From assembly GCF_005938385.1 (NCBI RefSeq), contig NZ_VCRA01000018.1, positions 385-64,384 on the forward strand: a stretch of 64,000 nucleotides of DNA. The letters are read 5' to 3'. The translations under genes were made by a program, and so were the position numbers. Positions 17,320-26,078 of this stretch are shown here, one piece after another; position 1 is the first letter of the stretch; every line of letters begins with the position of its first letter. The notes beneath the pieces are model-generated. The model saw nothing but the letters and a program-made list of their open reading frames with translations. It searched no databases and was not told the DNA's origin. The DNA comes from Paenibacillus mesophilus (GTDB lineage: Bacteria; Bacillota; Bacilli; Paenibacillales; NBRC-103111).

Positions 17320-17814
17320 CTAGCCTCCCCGGAACTGTTCCACGAACGAACCCGCTTCGGCTCCGATCACGAACATTCGCGGATTGCCGACGCGCCCCAT
17401 CAGCATAAGCCGCGTGTCGTGCGGAGCGGCAGGATCCCACATCACATACAGCTCCGCGACTTCCCCGCGGTACCAGCCGTTATTGACATTCAGAGGAGGG
17501 TCTAGCGGCACTTTCAGAACGAAGCCGCTTGTCGGATCCAGCCGAAAGCCTCCCCAGGCTCCCCGGATCGAAGCGATCCACGTCTCGCCCATCCGGCGGA
17601 ATACGGGTGAATTCGCCGCCGTACGGATCACTTCGCCGCGAGATACGTCGAAAAGCTGAACGGGGGGAGTCGTCGTCAGCCTGGGAGCCGACGGCCCCGA
17701 CTGGAGCGGGTAATTCGCCGCTTCGGCGCGAGCATTGCCCTGCTGCACCGGCATAGGCCACAAGCAAAGCGATAGCGTCAAACATCCGATGACGGCGCGT
17801 TTCCATCCGAACAT
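17320..17814 (-). CDS. Secreted protein of unknown function
   Basis: Protein of 164 residues starting at the ATG with AGGAAG upstream. A classical Sec signal peptide is visible (Lys-Arg, then AVIGCLTLSLCLWPMPV, and AEAA as likely cleavage area). The mature part is about 135 residues, rich in beta-forming sequence, Pro and Trp, with no motif I recognise. It runs opposite to the sigma-factor unit and to the stress locus. The 295 bases up to 18110 contain no ORF, only a small inverted repeat (GGTCCGTTTTGGCCGGACC). A periplasm-like or wall-associated role is inference from the signal peptide only. Confidence 0.75.
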   Translation of the reverse strand: MFGWKRAVIGCLTLSLCLWPMPVQQGNARAEAANYPLQSGPSAPRLTTTPPVQLFDVSRGEVIRTAANSPVFRRMGETWIASIRGAWGGFRLDPTSGFVLKVPLDPPLNVNNGWYRGEVAELYVMWDPAAPHDTRLMLMGRVGNPRMFVIGAEAGSFVEQFRGG

Positions 17815-18109
17815 GAAGCTTCTTCCTTTCCAACTTCCGACTATTTGCACTACTGTTACCTTGTCACAAACGAGACCGCTTTATTCATGGTCCGGCAGAC
17901 GGGAAACGAAGCCGTACCAACGGTTTCGGGCGGCGGGCGCTGTTCCCGCTTCCGTTCGCGGGACGTATGGCCGGTACCTCGAGACGGTCTTCGACACTCG
18001 ACTTAGGGCCAGTGTCAAAAACCGTCGCGGGTCCGTTTTGGCCGGACCCCGATTCGCCTAAAATGAAGACATAAGCGAGAGAGAAACAAACGAAAGGCGG
18101 TGAACATGA

Positions 18110-18409
18110 ATGAAACTGAACAGCAAAAGCGGCTTGGCGATTCTCCTTATCGGCTGCGGCGCACTGATCCTGCTTGGCAAGATCGGACTCGGCCTCGGCT
18201 TCCTGATGAGTTACTTGTTCCCGATCGCGCTTCTCGGACTTGGCTATTACGGGATTCGCAACGGCAGCAAATTTTTCGGATGGGTACTCTTCGTAATCGG
18301 CCTGTTCGCCCTGATCGGCAAGTTTTCCGGGTTGTTCGCCATCATCTTCGCGGCGGGGCTGATCTACTTCGGCTTCACGATATTGAAGAAGAAGCAAAGC
18401 ATGTTTTAA
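18110..18409 (+). CDS. LiaI/LiaF-TM-like small membrane protein
   Basis: Protein of 99 residues with about four hydrophobic segments (LAILLIGCGALILLG, FLMSYLFPIALLGLGYYGI, WVLFVIGLFALIG, LFAIIFAAGLIYFGF). The layout matches the membrane half of LiaF and the LiaI-type proteins of the envelope-stress response. In B. subtilis LiaI anchors the PspA-like LiaH at the membrane. It is the first gene of the locus and precedes pspA by 54 bases, which fits that role. AAAGGCGG lies upstream of the ATG. It ends with a positively charged tail (KKKQSMF). Confidence 0.85.
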   Translation: MKLNSKSGLAILLIGCGALILLGKIGLGLGFLMSYLFPIALLGLGYYGIRNGSKFFGWVLFVIGLFALIGKFSGLFAIIFAAGLIYFGFTILKKKQSMF

Positions 18410-18463
18410 TCAAGCCGACATCGACTACACATATATTCGCAAACGACGAAGGAGGATGGAGCA

Positions 18464-19135
18464 ATGAGCCTGATGAGGCGGATGAGGGACATAACCGTCG
18501 CCACGCTGAACGAGCGGCTGGAGCAGGCGGAAGATCCGGTCAAGCTGATCGATCAATATTTGGCCGCCCAGAAAGAGCAGATTATGCAGTCCGAGAAAGT
18601 GCACCGCCAGCTGATGGTTCACGCCCAATCGCTGCGCCAGCAAGTAACGTCGGCGGAGCAGATGAGAGACAAACGGGAACAGCAGGCGCTAATCGCCTTG
18701 AAAGCGGGCGAGGACCATGTAGCCAAGATGGCGCTTCAAGAGAAGCTGCTTCAGGAAGAGAAATACGAGCAGTTCAAAGAGCTTTACGATCAAAGCAAGC
18801 ATTCGATCGTCGAGTTGGAGGAGCAGTTGGACTCTCTGAAGCGCGACTTCGACGAAGTATTGAGCAAACGTCAGTACTACATGGCGAGACTCGAATCGGT
18901 TCGGCTGCAAAGACGGATGAACGAATCGATGCAGGGCGGCATGGGCATCAACGGCCGCACGTTCCATCGGCTCGAGGAGCGCATCTCCGATATGGAGATC
19001 GAGACCCGTACCCTGAGGGACGTCCGTCAAATGGGAAGAGAGCTGGCCCATGCGGGAAGTGCGATGCAGCAGGCGCTCGATCGTGAGCTGTCCCAGCTGC
19101 GCACGAAGCTGGAGAAGGAAGGATGGTTGAAATGA
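18464..19135 (+). CDS. pspA: PspA/IM30-family protein (copy 1)
   Basis: Peripheral membrane protein of 223 residues, almost all coiled-coil helix, of the PspA/LiaH/Vipp1 family that forms ESCRT-III-like rings and protects a damaged membrane. The N-terminal amphipathic helix (MSLMRRMRDITVATLNERL) and the family signature EDPVKLIDQYL are present. Ribosome site AAGGAGG. Its stop overlaps the start of the PspC gene (ATGA), indicating translational coupling. A second, distinct copy lies at 19567, so this locus has two PspA proteins around one PspC. Confidence 0.95.
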   Translation: MSLMRRMRDITVATLNERLEQAEDPVKLIDQYLAAQKEQIMQSEKVHRQLMVHAQSLRQQVTSAEQMRDKREQQALIALKAGEDHVAKMALQEKLLQEEKYEQFKELYDQSKHSIVELEEQLDSLKRDFDEVLSKRQYYMARLESVRLQRRMNESMQGGMGINGRTFHRLEERISDMEIETRTLRDVRQMGRELAHAGSAMQQALDRELSQLRTKLEKEGWLK

Positions 19136-19563
19136 AGAAGCTGTACCGTTCCCAGAGGGACAAGAAGCTGTTCGGCATATGCGGAGGCTTGGCCGAGCTG
19201 TTGAATGTGGACGCGACGCTGCTTCGCCTGGTCATCGTAGTGACGACCTTCTTTACCGGAGGGATTCTGATTCCGATCTACATCCTCGCGGCGCTCGTCA
19301 TTCCGAAGGAGCCGACGTTCGAACAACCGCTGATGAGCCCGTGGAATCAATATGGCCCAGGCCAACAAGCTTATACCGCACCTCAAGGCGGCTACGGTTA
19401 CCAACAAGCGCCTAACTTCGGAATGGCGCATAAAGCGAACGCGGTTCCTCAGCCTAACGAAAATCTCGATCATATGATGAAAGATATCGAAAGCAAAGCC
19501 ATGTGGAACGAAATTCAAGAACTGAAAGCCAAACTGTCCAAATACGAGAAGGGAGACGTGTAA
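19132..19563 (+). CDS. PspC-domain membrane protein
   Basis: Protein of 143 residues. The PspC domain fills residues 1-65 (KKLYRSQRDKKLFGICGGLA, then LLNVDATLLRLVIVVTTFF and an IPIYILAALVIP membrane segment). A Gln/Gly/Tyr-rich linker follows and the chain ends in a short predicted coiled coil (residues about 108-140). PspC proteins sense membrane stress and bind PspA. The ATG at 19132 overlaps the stop of the upstream pspA (ATGA) with GGAAGGA 7 bases before it. The coiled-coil tail could be the PspA contact. Confidence 0.92.
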   Translation: MKKLYRSQRDKKLFGICGGLAELLNVDATLLRLVIVVTTFFTGGILIPIYILAALVIPKEPTFEQPLMSPWNQYGPGQQAYTAPQGGYGYQQAPNFGMAHKANAVPQPNENLDHMMKDIESKAMWNEIQELKAKLSKYEKGDV

Positions 19564-19566
19564 ACA

Positions 19567-20259
19567 ATGGGAGTATTCAAACGGATTAAAGATATGACGA
19601 AGGCATCGGTGCATGAGCTGTTAGATAAGGTGGAGGACCCGGTTGTCATGCTGAACCAGTACATTCGCGACATGGAGGAGGAAATCGCACAAGCCGAAGT
19701 GACGGTTGCCCGTCAAATTGCCAACGAGCGCAAGCTCCAGGAGCGGCTGAACGAGTCGTACCGCTTGAGCGCGGACCGTGAAGCGAAGGCGGCCGAGGCG
19801 TTGAAGAACGGTCATGAAGCGCTTGCCCGCCAAGCGTTGGAAGAGAAATTGTACTACGATCAAAAAATCGCCGAATACAGCGAAACGCATGCCCAATCGA
19901 AAGGTCAAGCGAGCGACCTGACGCAGCAGCTGCACGCCATGAAGGACGAGTACTACAAGCTGCGCAACAAGCGCAACGAGCTGGCGAGCCGTGCCGAGCT
20001 TGCCAAAGCGAAGAAGCAAATGGCCCAAGTGACGACGACCAATTCGATCGAATCGGGCAACGCCGCCCGCGGGTTCCACCGGATGGAAGAAAAGATCATC
20101 CAATTGGAAGTCGAGGCCGAAATCGCCCGTACGCCATACGTCCCGGCCAACGCCCTGCATTCGGTTCAATCGATTGACGCCGCTAAGCAGCAAAAGGTCG
20201 ACGAGCAACTGCAGCGCCTGAAAGAAAAACTGTCCGTCAAGCCCGCAGCCGCCGAATAA
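19567..20259 (+). CDS. pspA: PspA/IM30-family protein (copy 2)
   Basis: Second PspA-like coiled-coil protein, 230 residues. It keeps the N-terminal amphipathic helix (MGVFKRIKDMTKASVHELLD) and signature EDPVVMLNQYIRDMEEEIAQ. It differs from copy 1 along the chain, so it is an old paralogue and not a recent duplicate. It starts 3 bases after the PspC gene with GGGAG upstream. A hairpin with a short T-run lies at 20310-20345 before liaF, which could make expression of the effector genes higher than that of the sensor genes. Confidence 0.95.
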   Translation: MGVFKRIKDMTKASVHELLDKVEDPVVMLNQYIRDMEEEIAQAEVTVARQIANERKLQERLNESYRLSADREAKAAEALKNGHEALARQALEEKLYYDQKIAEYSETHAQSKGQASDLTQQLHAMKDEYYKLRNKRNELASRAELAKAKKQMAQVTTTNSIESGNAARGFHRMEEKIIQLEVEAEIARTPYVPANALHSVQSIDAAKQQKVDEQLQRLKEKLSVKPAAAE

Positions 20260-20309
20260 TTATTTTTGAAGCGGTCACCGAATTATGATATTCTAAGTTG
20301 GGAGCAAGG

Positions 20310-20345
20310 GCCATAGGGCGAAAATCCTTTCGCGCTATGGCTTTT
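20310..20345 (+). terminator. Hairpin between the psp effector genes and liaFSR
   Basis: GCCATAGGGCGAAA pairs with TTTCGCGCTATGGC around a short loop, followed by TTTT. Likely a partial terminator that separates two expression levels. Confidence 0.7.
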
Positions 20346-20395
20346 CCCGTATGCCGTTCCGGGCACGCAAGCGAAACAGGAGAGGAGGTGCGGCA

Positions 20396-21043
20396 ATGGG
20401 AAATCGCAACCGCAACACGGCAATCGTGCTCATCGCGGCCGGGCTGTTCATCTTGATCGAGCATTACATCAACTTTTTTACCATTGCCGCCCTGTTGTTC
20501 ATCGCGCTCGGCGTATACAAAATAAGATCGTCACCGGACAAAACCGGGTATGTTCTGCTCGGCGTCGGGGTTATTCTGCTGTTCAGCGGACACTTCACTT
20601 TCATTTTGTCCGTCGTGCTCATATCTCTGGGCCTGTTCTACATGAAGTCGAAGCAGGCGCACCGTGACGATTCCTATACGCAGAAGCAGACCATTCTGGA
20701 AAGCTTCAAACGGGACAAGGAGCCGTGGGAGCTGAAAAACACGAGCATGTGGAACGTCGTCGGCGAAATCTACATGGACTTGTCTCTCGTCATGCTGGAC
20801 CAGAAGGAAACGACGATCGTACTGCAGGGCGTATTCGGGGATGTCGACATTATCGTGCCGGAGTTTCTCGGCGTCAGCGTGAACGCTTCGGCGCTGGTCG
20901 GCCAAATCAATGCCGGCAACGAGAAGGAGACCGGGCTCGTCAACAAAGTGATCTGGCAGTCGCCGAATTACGAGACGAGCGATCAGAAAGTGAAGCTTCT
21001 CGTTTCCTACGTCGTAGGGGACATCGATATAAAAATGGTGTAA
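20396..21043 (+). CDS. liaF: LiaF-like envelope-stress regulator
   Basis: Membrane protein of 215 residues. Residues 1-85 hold about four short hydrophobic segments. Residues about 105-215 form the soluble LiaF C-terminal beta domain (FGDVDIIVPEFLGVSVNASA, VVGDIDIKMV at the end). In B. subtilis LiaF holds the kinase LiaS inactive until the cell wall is disturbed. The ATG at 20396 follows AGGAGG. The order liaF-liaS-liaR is conserved and the next gene begins 24 bases on. Confidence 0.93.
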   Translation: MGNRNRNTAIVLIAAGLFILIEHYINFFTIAALLFIALGVYKIRSSPDKTGYVLLGVGVILLFSGHFTFILSVVLISLGLFYMKSKQAHRDDSYTQKQTILESFKRDKEPWELKNTSMWNVVGEIYMDLSLVMLDQKETTIVLQGVFGDVDIIVPEFLGVSVNASALVGQINAGNEKETGLVNKVIWQSPNYETSDQKVKLLVSYVVGDIDIKMV

Positions 21044-21067
21044 ATTTTACTCTGAGGAGGATCGCAC

Positions 21068-22153
21068 TTGGACAAAAAATTGACGAACATGATCTGGCGC
21101 AGCATGGGCGAGTCCATCCTCCTCAGCCTTTTTTTGTTCGGCACGGTCATTTACATATTGAATTATTACGGGTATATCCGGCCGTTTACGAATTGGCGGG
21201 AAGGCATTACGATCAGCCTCATTCTGATCGGGGTCGTAGCCATTCTCGGCGGCGCCTACGGGTATTGGTCGGGAAGCCGGACGACCCGGAGGCTGGAGCT
21301 GCTACAGGATGCGATGCTGCATCTGGAGAAGGGCAATCTTAACCGCCCGATACCGGACCTCGGGCAGGACGAAATCGGACGCATCGGCGAACAGCTCGGC
21401 CGGATCAGCACGAGATGGGAGGAGCAGGTGTCTTCATTGCAAAGGTTGTCTACGAACAACGCGGAGTTGGCGGAGAAGGCCAAGCTGTCCGCCGTCGTCG
21501 AGGAGCGGCAGCGGCTGGCCCGGGAGCTGCACGACGCGGTCAGCCAGCAGCTGTTCGCCATCTCGATGACGGCGACGGCGGTAGGCCGGACGCTCGACAA
21601 AGATTTCGACAAGGCGAAGCGTCAAATCGCCCTGATCGAGGAGATGTCTTCCGTAGCCCAATCGGAGATGAGGGCGCTGCTGCTCCACTTGCGGCCGGTT
21701 CATCTGGAAGGCAAACGATTGTCGCAAGGACTGATGGAGCTGCTGCAGGAGCTGCAGGCGAAGGTGCCGATCGAGATCGCGTGGGATATGGATGAAAGCA
21801 TCAGGCTGCCGAAAGGAATCGAGGATCATTTGTTCCGGATCGTGCAGGAGGCGCTGTCCAATACGCTGCGGCATTCGAAGGCGAGCCAGATGGAGCTGAA
21901 GCTGCAGCGGCCGTCCGATAATGTCCGCCTGTCTATCCGGGATAACGGGGTAGGGTTCGAGCTGGACGAGAACAAGCACGCTTCTTACGGCATTCAGTCG
22001 ATGAAGGAAAGGGTCAATGAAATCGGCGGCGCGATTCAGTTCGTGACGGCGCCGGGCAAAGGGACCCGGATCGAGATACGAGTGCCGATCTTGACCGAAG
22101 AGGGAGGAGAAACGACTGATGGAAGCGGAAATCAAAGTGTTGCTGGTGGATGA
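21068..22153 (+). CDS. liaS: LiaS-type sensor histidine kinase
   Basis: Intramembrane-sensing kinase of 361 residues. Two membrane helices (about 18-38 and 48-68) flank a very short outside loop. A HAMP-like segment follows, then a HisKA_3 dimerisation domain with the phosphorylated His in ARELHDAVSQQLFAIS (near 154), and a C-terminal ATPase domain (HLFRIVQEALSNTLRHS, DNGVGFE). Read from TTG with GAGGAGG 9 bases upstream. It overlaps liaR by 35 bp, indicating coupling. Expected to phosphorylate the adjacent LiaR under envelope stress. Confidence 0.94.
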   Translation: MDKKLTNMIWRSMGESILLSLFLFGTVIYILNYYGYIRPFTNWREGITISLILIGVVAILGGAYGYWSGSRTTRRLELLQDAMLHLEKGNLNRPIPDLGQDEIGRIGEQLGRISTRWEEQVSSLQRLSTNNAELAEKAKLSAVVEERQRLARELHDAVSQQLFAISMTATAVGRTLDKDFDKAKRQIALIEEMSSVAQSEMRALLLHLRPVHLEGKRLSQGLMELLQELQAKVPIEIAWDMDESIRLPKGIEDHLFRIVQEALSNTLRHSKASQMELKLQRPSDNVRLSIRDNGVGFELDENKHASYGIQSMKERVNEIGGAIQFVTAPGKGTRIEIRVPILTEEGGETTDGSGNQSVAGG

Positions 22154-22763
22154 CCACGAGATGGTGCGCATCGGCTTGGCGGCGGTGCTCGGAACCGAGG
22201 ACGGGATCGAGGTGGTCGGCGAAGCGAGCAACGGGCTCGAAGGCATCCGACTGGCGCAGGAATACAAGCCGGATGTGGTCTTGATGGATCTGGTTATGGA
22301 AGGAATGGACGGGATCGAGACGACCCGCAAGCTGCTTGCGCAAATGCCGGAAATCAAAGTGATCGTGCTGACGAGCTTTCTGGACGACGAGAAAATGTAC
22401 CCGGTTATCGAAGCGGGCGCATTCAGTTATTTGCTGAAAACGTCCCGGGCATCGGAAATCGCCCAAGCGATCCGGGCCGCCGTCAAAGGCCAGTCGGTGC
22501 TTGAGCAGCAGGTGGCCGCCAAGATGATGAACCGGTTCCGCCAGCCGAAGCCGGTCGCCGAACCGCACCACGATTTGACGGACCGCGAGATGGAAGTACT
22601 GCAGCTGATCGCGGCGGGCAAGTCGAATCAGGAAGTCGCGGATGCGCTGTTTATCGGAATCAAGACCGTCAAGTTCCACGTTACGAACATTTTGGCCAAA
22701 CTCGGAGTCGAGGACCGGACACAAGCGGCCATCTATGCATTCAAGCATGGTATCGTCCAATAG
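22119..22763 (+). CDS. liaR: LiaR-type NarL-family response regulator
   Basis: Transcription factor of 214 residues. The receiver has the acidic pair in LLVDDHEMVRIG, the phosphorylated Asp near 55 (VVLMDLVMEGMDG) and the switch Thr and Lys (LTSFLDD, LLKTS). The LuxR-type helix-turn-helix is at about 148-205 (LTDREMEVLQLIAAGKSNQE, then IGIKTVKFHVTNILAKLGV). Ribosome site AGGGAGGAG inside liaS. Probably activates this whole locus. No good terminator is visible after it. Confidence 0.95.
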   Translation: MEAEIKVLLVDDHEMVRIGLAAVLGTEDGIEVVGEASNGLEGIRLAQEYKPDVVLMDLVMEGMDGIETTRKLLAQMPEIKVIVLTSFLDDEKMYPVIEAGAFSYLLKTSRASEIAQAIRAAVKGQSVLEQQVAAKMMNRFRQPKPVAEPHHDLTDREMEVLQLIAAGKSNQEVADALFIGIKTVKFHVTNILAKLGVEDRTQAAIYAFKHGIVQ

Positions 22764-22897
22764 CTCGACATCGACTCGTGAGGCAGCCATTATGGTCGGT
22801 TCTATACCCAATTACGCCACTTGGACTATTTCCATGTGGTTTTTCGGTTTGTCCGGCTTCCGTCCCGCGGAATAAAGAGGCGTGCAGCGAACGAAAG

Positions 22898-22940
22898 TTG
22901 ACATAAAACTTTATATTATATACTATTGTATATATAATGT
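22898..22940 (+). promoter_or_regulatory. Promoter and AT-rich operator of the second GntR gene
   Basis: TTGACA (22898-22903), 17 bases, TACTAT (22921-22926). A near-palindrome ATTATATAC-TATT-GTATATATAAT overlaps the -10 box. It matches the sites at 1882-1906 and 28845-28870, so autoregulation or cross-regulation by the GntR pair is likely. Confidence 0.7.
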
Positions 22941-22984
22941 TGACTGAAACATGAAATCGTGAACAACGAAGGACGGAGCCGAAG

Positions 22985-23695
22985 ATGGATCGACAAGTGC
23001 AGACGCAGCCGCTAATTATTCAGAAGCAAAATATTAGCGAAGAATTGGTCAAATATATCAAACAGCAAATTATTTCGGGAGAGCTGAACCCGGGCGACCG
23101 GATCGTGGAGACGAAGCTGGCCCGGGAGCTCGGCGTCAGCCAGACGCCGGTGAGGGAAGCGATTCGCCATTTGCACGGGGAAGGGATCATTACGATCGTA
23201 CCGAACAAAGGACCTATGGTCCGCACGCTCGACATGAAGGACGTGTTCGAAATTTATTCGGTACGCTCGATGCTCGAAGGACTGGCGATCCGGCTCGCGA
23301 CGCAAAGTGCTACGGAAGAGCAAATTGCCGGGCTGGAGTCGTTCTACGAGCAAATGAAGCAGAAGCTGCACGACGAATCGGTCCCCAGCCTGCTTCATGA
23401 CTCGTCGCATATTCACCGGACGATTATCGAGATGGCGGGCCATTCGCGGCTCATGAACATGTACCAGTCGATTTCGTTCCAAATCTCACTCGTCAACCGG
23501 CTGCTCGGAGCCAAGTCGACGAAGCAGAAGGAAGTCGAGCAGCATCTGGAGCTGATCGAAGCGCTTAAGAAGCGGGATCCGGACTATGCGGAGCAGACGA
23601 TGCGCAAGCATATTTTCCGCTCGTACCGCGATTTCGTGCAATTAAACGAAAAAAAGGACCAGCAGCTCGAGTTCGACGAGAGGCTGTGGCTGTGA
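22985..23695 (+). CDS. GntR-family regulator, FadR/FCD type (second copy)
   Basis: Regulator of 236 residues, paralogue of the protein at 1950-2663 over its whole length. The winged helix (GDRIVETKLARELGVS, IITIVPNKGPMV) is almost the same, so both should bind a similar operator. The FCD domain (about 90-220) has diverged more, so the ligands may differ. A GGACGGAG site precedes the ATG. It stands alone: the next gene is convergent, with a GC hairpin (23702-23721) between. The matching operator at its own promoter and before the 29015 operon suggests it or its paralogue controls that catabolic operon. Confidence 0.9.
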   Translation: MDRQVQTQPLIIQKQNISEELVKYIKQQIISGELNPGDRIVETKLARELGVSQTPVREAIRHLHGEGIITIVPNKGPMVRTLDMKDVFEIYSVRSMLEGLAIRLATQSATEEQIAGLESFYEQMKQKLHDESVPSLLHDSSHIHRTIIEMAGHSRLMNMYQSISFQISLVNRLLGAKSTKQKEVEQHLELIEALKKRDPDYAEQTMRKHIFRSYRDFVQLNEKKDQQLEFDERLWL

Positions 23696-23784
23696 CGAAA
23701 GGGGCGCCGCGAGGCGCCTCTTCCGCAGTTCTATCGATTCAGAACGCATAGGTTCGCTAAAGTACCGAAGCTGCGAAGCTTTCC

Positions 23785-25779
23785 TTACAAGTCAATGGCC
23801 CCGAAAGATTTCCATGTGCCCGGAGTTCCCCCGGTCGTACAGATCCAACCCACGTTAGCACCGGGGGCCGGGTTCGTGTTGTATGCGATATCTCCTTGTT
23901 TCCATACGCCATCGACAGGTGCGGCCGTGCCATATACAAGTGCCGGCGCCATAGCTGCCGAAGCTCCGGTGAAGGTGTTGCCGATAAGCGCGGGCTGCGG
24001 CGAACTGCTGAGCTTGGTTATATCTCCGATGCCGGGATTCAGCGAAACATTGCCGATCAACGTCATTTTCTCGCGAACCTGATAAGAATATTGCGAAGCG
24101 TTCCTGGCTACATTGCCGATCGCGACGGCGTGCTGCCCGGATAAGACGAACGCGATGGTTCCCCCTTCCGCCGTGTTGAAAGCGTAAACCGGACTTTCCA
24201 ATATCCCAGCAGCGACATGAAGGCACGTCTGCGCCGATGTCGTCTTCAATTTGTTTCCCGTAAAGGTAAAACCTTTGCCTCCGCCGGACAGCAAGGATAC
24301 GATGATAGCTTGCTCGACGGCTTCGATTTCGTTGTTGTGAATGCGAACCCCGTTCGTATTGTTGGAGTTGGCGTCGGTAAAAATGCCTTTGCGCACATTG
24401 CGAATCCGGTTGTTTTCAATCGTTATGCCGTCCACATTTTTCGAGATAAAAATGCCTCCGCCTACCCGCTGTTTGTTCACGCCGTTAATCGTATTGCCGA
24501 CAATCAATGATTGTCTTGTAAACGAAGCGCTAATCGCGCTTTCGTAATTATCGATCGCCTTGTCGTTGTTAAGATGATTAATGGAATTGTAGGCGATCGT
24601 ATTGCCGTAATTCATATAACCTGCTACCGTGCCGTGATCATCGATGGCATGCGCTCTTTTCGTCACATCGCCGATATACCGGTCGGCCTTGCCTCCGCTG
24701 TAAATGGTGTTGAATGCGGCTACATTGTTATTGGCCCCTTTATCGAAGTCGATGTGGGTAAGCGTCTGACCGTCAAAAAGGCAGTGCGTCACCTTATTGT
24801 AGCGGGTCGCCCCGCCGGCGAATTCCAGCGTGTTCCAGGCAAACTCTCCTTTAAAATAGCAATCGATAAAGGTATGGCCTTCGTTGTAATGGACAAACTC
24901 GTCCGTCGGAATCAATTTTTCCCAGTTGCTGAGCACCCGTATGGCAAAATCCACACTGGCCGTTCCACTCCGGATAAACCGGCATTTGCGGACCGAGACG
25001 CGATAACAGCCGCCGATACCGCCACCCCAGCCGCTCTTCTCCTCGTCTTTGGCGATGAGCGCCAATTGCGGGCCGGATGGTTGGCCGTACTCATCGTTCA
25101 ATCCCGGATCCAGGAAGGTTACGTTATCGATTACACAATCGCTGGAGGCATTGACAAGGACACCGTAGCTCAGATGATAAGCGGGAAGACGAGCGGAACC
25201 GTTCTGGTGCAGACATAAGTCTTTAAGAACGGCATACTGTACGCCTACCAGATCGATCATTCCGCGGTACAGGTACGCATTTCCCCAGCCGCTAGTACCG
25301 AATGCTTTAATAACCGATGCGTCGCCCTCTCCGTGCAGCATCACACGGGGAGCGATCACAAGCGGAGCGCTGATCATATAGGTTCCGCTTGGCACACATA
25401 CGATACCGCCTCCTTTGGCGGAAACGGCATCAATTGCGGCCTGAATGCCCGCCGTATCGTCAGCCGTTCCGTCACCTTGAGCGCCATGCTCTCTCACATT
25501 TTCCGCGCACCTATGATCCAGGCGGTTGATGATGCTTGCGATTTGCTCCTGAACCTCCTCGCAGCACGATTTCGAGCCGCCTCTCCCGTAGACCGATCCG
25601 GTAACGCTTTCATGAAGAGGGGTCGCTTGGACCAAGCCCGGGGCTCCCAAAGCTCGCGAGCCTAAAGCAATGCCGGCGATGCCAAGGGATGCCAGAAGCG
25701 TCCTCCTGTTCATTTTCATGCTATCGGTCTGCTTTTGTTCCGATTGCTGCGATTGCCGATAGTCTGCTCCACCGTTCAA
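23785..25779 (-). CDS. Secreted right-handed beta-helix protein (pectate lyase 3-like)
   Basis: Extracellular protein of 664 residues. A Tat-like signal (NRRTLLASLGIAGIALGSRAL) lies near residues 24-44. The Pectate_lyase_3 entry motif is clear (HGAQGDGTADDTAGIQAAID, then GGIVCVPSGTYMI), followed by many beta-helix coils. The last 45 residues are a separate module (WKQGDIAYNTNPAPGANVGW, then TPGTWKSFG) also seen on phage tail and sugar-binding proteins. TTG start at 25779 with AGGAGG 8 bases upstream. Family members bind or cleave polysaccharide. A related protein lies at 35600-37558. Catalytic residues cannot be assigned. Confidence 0.85.
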   Translation of the reverse strand: MNGGADYRQSQQSEQKQTDSMKMNRRTLLASLGIAGIALGSRALGAPGLVQATPLHESVTGSVYGRGGSKSCCEEVQEQIASIINRLDHRCAENVREHGAQGDGTADDTAGIQAAIDAVSAKGGGIVCVPSGTYMISAPLVIAPRVMLHGEGDASVIKAFGTSGWGNAYLYRGMIDLVGVQYAVLKDLCLHQNGSARLPAYHLSYGVLVNASSDCVIDNVTFLDPGLNDEYGQPSGPQLALIAKDEEKSGWGGGIGGCYRVSVRKCRFIRSGTASVDFAIRVLSNWEKLIPTDEFVHYNEGHTFIDCYFKGEFAWNTLEFAGGATRYNKVTHCLFDGQTLTHIDFDKGANNNVAAFNTIYSGGKADRYIGDVTKRAHAIDDHGTVAGYMNYGNTIAYNSINHLNNDKAIDNYESAISASFTRQSLIVGNTINGVNKQRVGGGIFISKNVDGITIENNRIRNVRKGIFTDANSNNTNGVRIHNNEIEAVEQAIIVSLLSGGGKGFTFTGNKLKTTSAQTCLHVAAGILESPVYAFNTAEGGTIAFVLSGQHAVAIGNVARNASQYSYQVREKMTLIGNVSLNPGIGDITKLSSSPQPALIGNTFTGASAAMAPALVYGTAAPVDGVWKQGDIAYNTNPAPGANVGWICTTGGTPGTWKSFGAIDL

Positions 25780-25883
25780 ATTTACCGCCTCCTGGAAATG
25801 AGAACCGACTGGCGATTCTCTCCGATTCGCACTGCCGATACGTCCGTATGAGAGGTCATAGCATGTTGATTGAGATTATATAC

Positions 25884-25894
25884 TTAAACGTTAA
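25884..25894. promoter_or_regulatory. LacI-type operator candidate
   Basis: TTAAACGTTAA resembles the sites at 26011-26022, 27118-27130 and 27162-27174. It lies between the divergent beta-helix and LacI genes. Confidence 0.5.
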
Positions 25895-26000
25895 CTCTGT
25901 AAATAATAAAAATGAACACAAACGCATGCAGCTTGATGAATGGATTGAAACGATTGTTTAAAGGGGATAGAGGATTCATCGGAGAATTTTCGCTAAGCAA

Positions 26001-26030
26001 TTGACTCGAGATAACGTTTACGTGTATACT
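26001..26030 (+). promoter_or_regulatory. Promoter of the LacI-family gene with operator in the spacer
   Basis: TTGACT (26001-26006), 18 bases, TATACT (26025-26030). The spacer contains ATAACGTTTACG (26011-26022), matching the other operator candidates nearby. This suggests negative autoregulation. Confidence 0.6.
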
Positions 26031-26078
26031 TCAGCTAACGGAATACATGTATGGTCATCACGACTAGGGGGGATGCCT

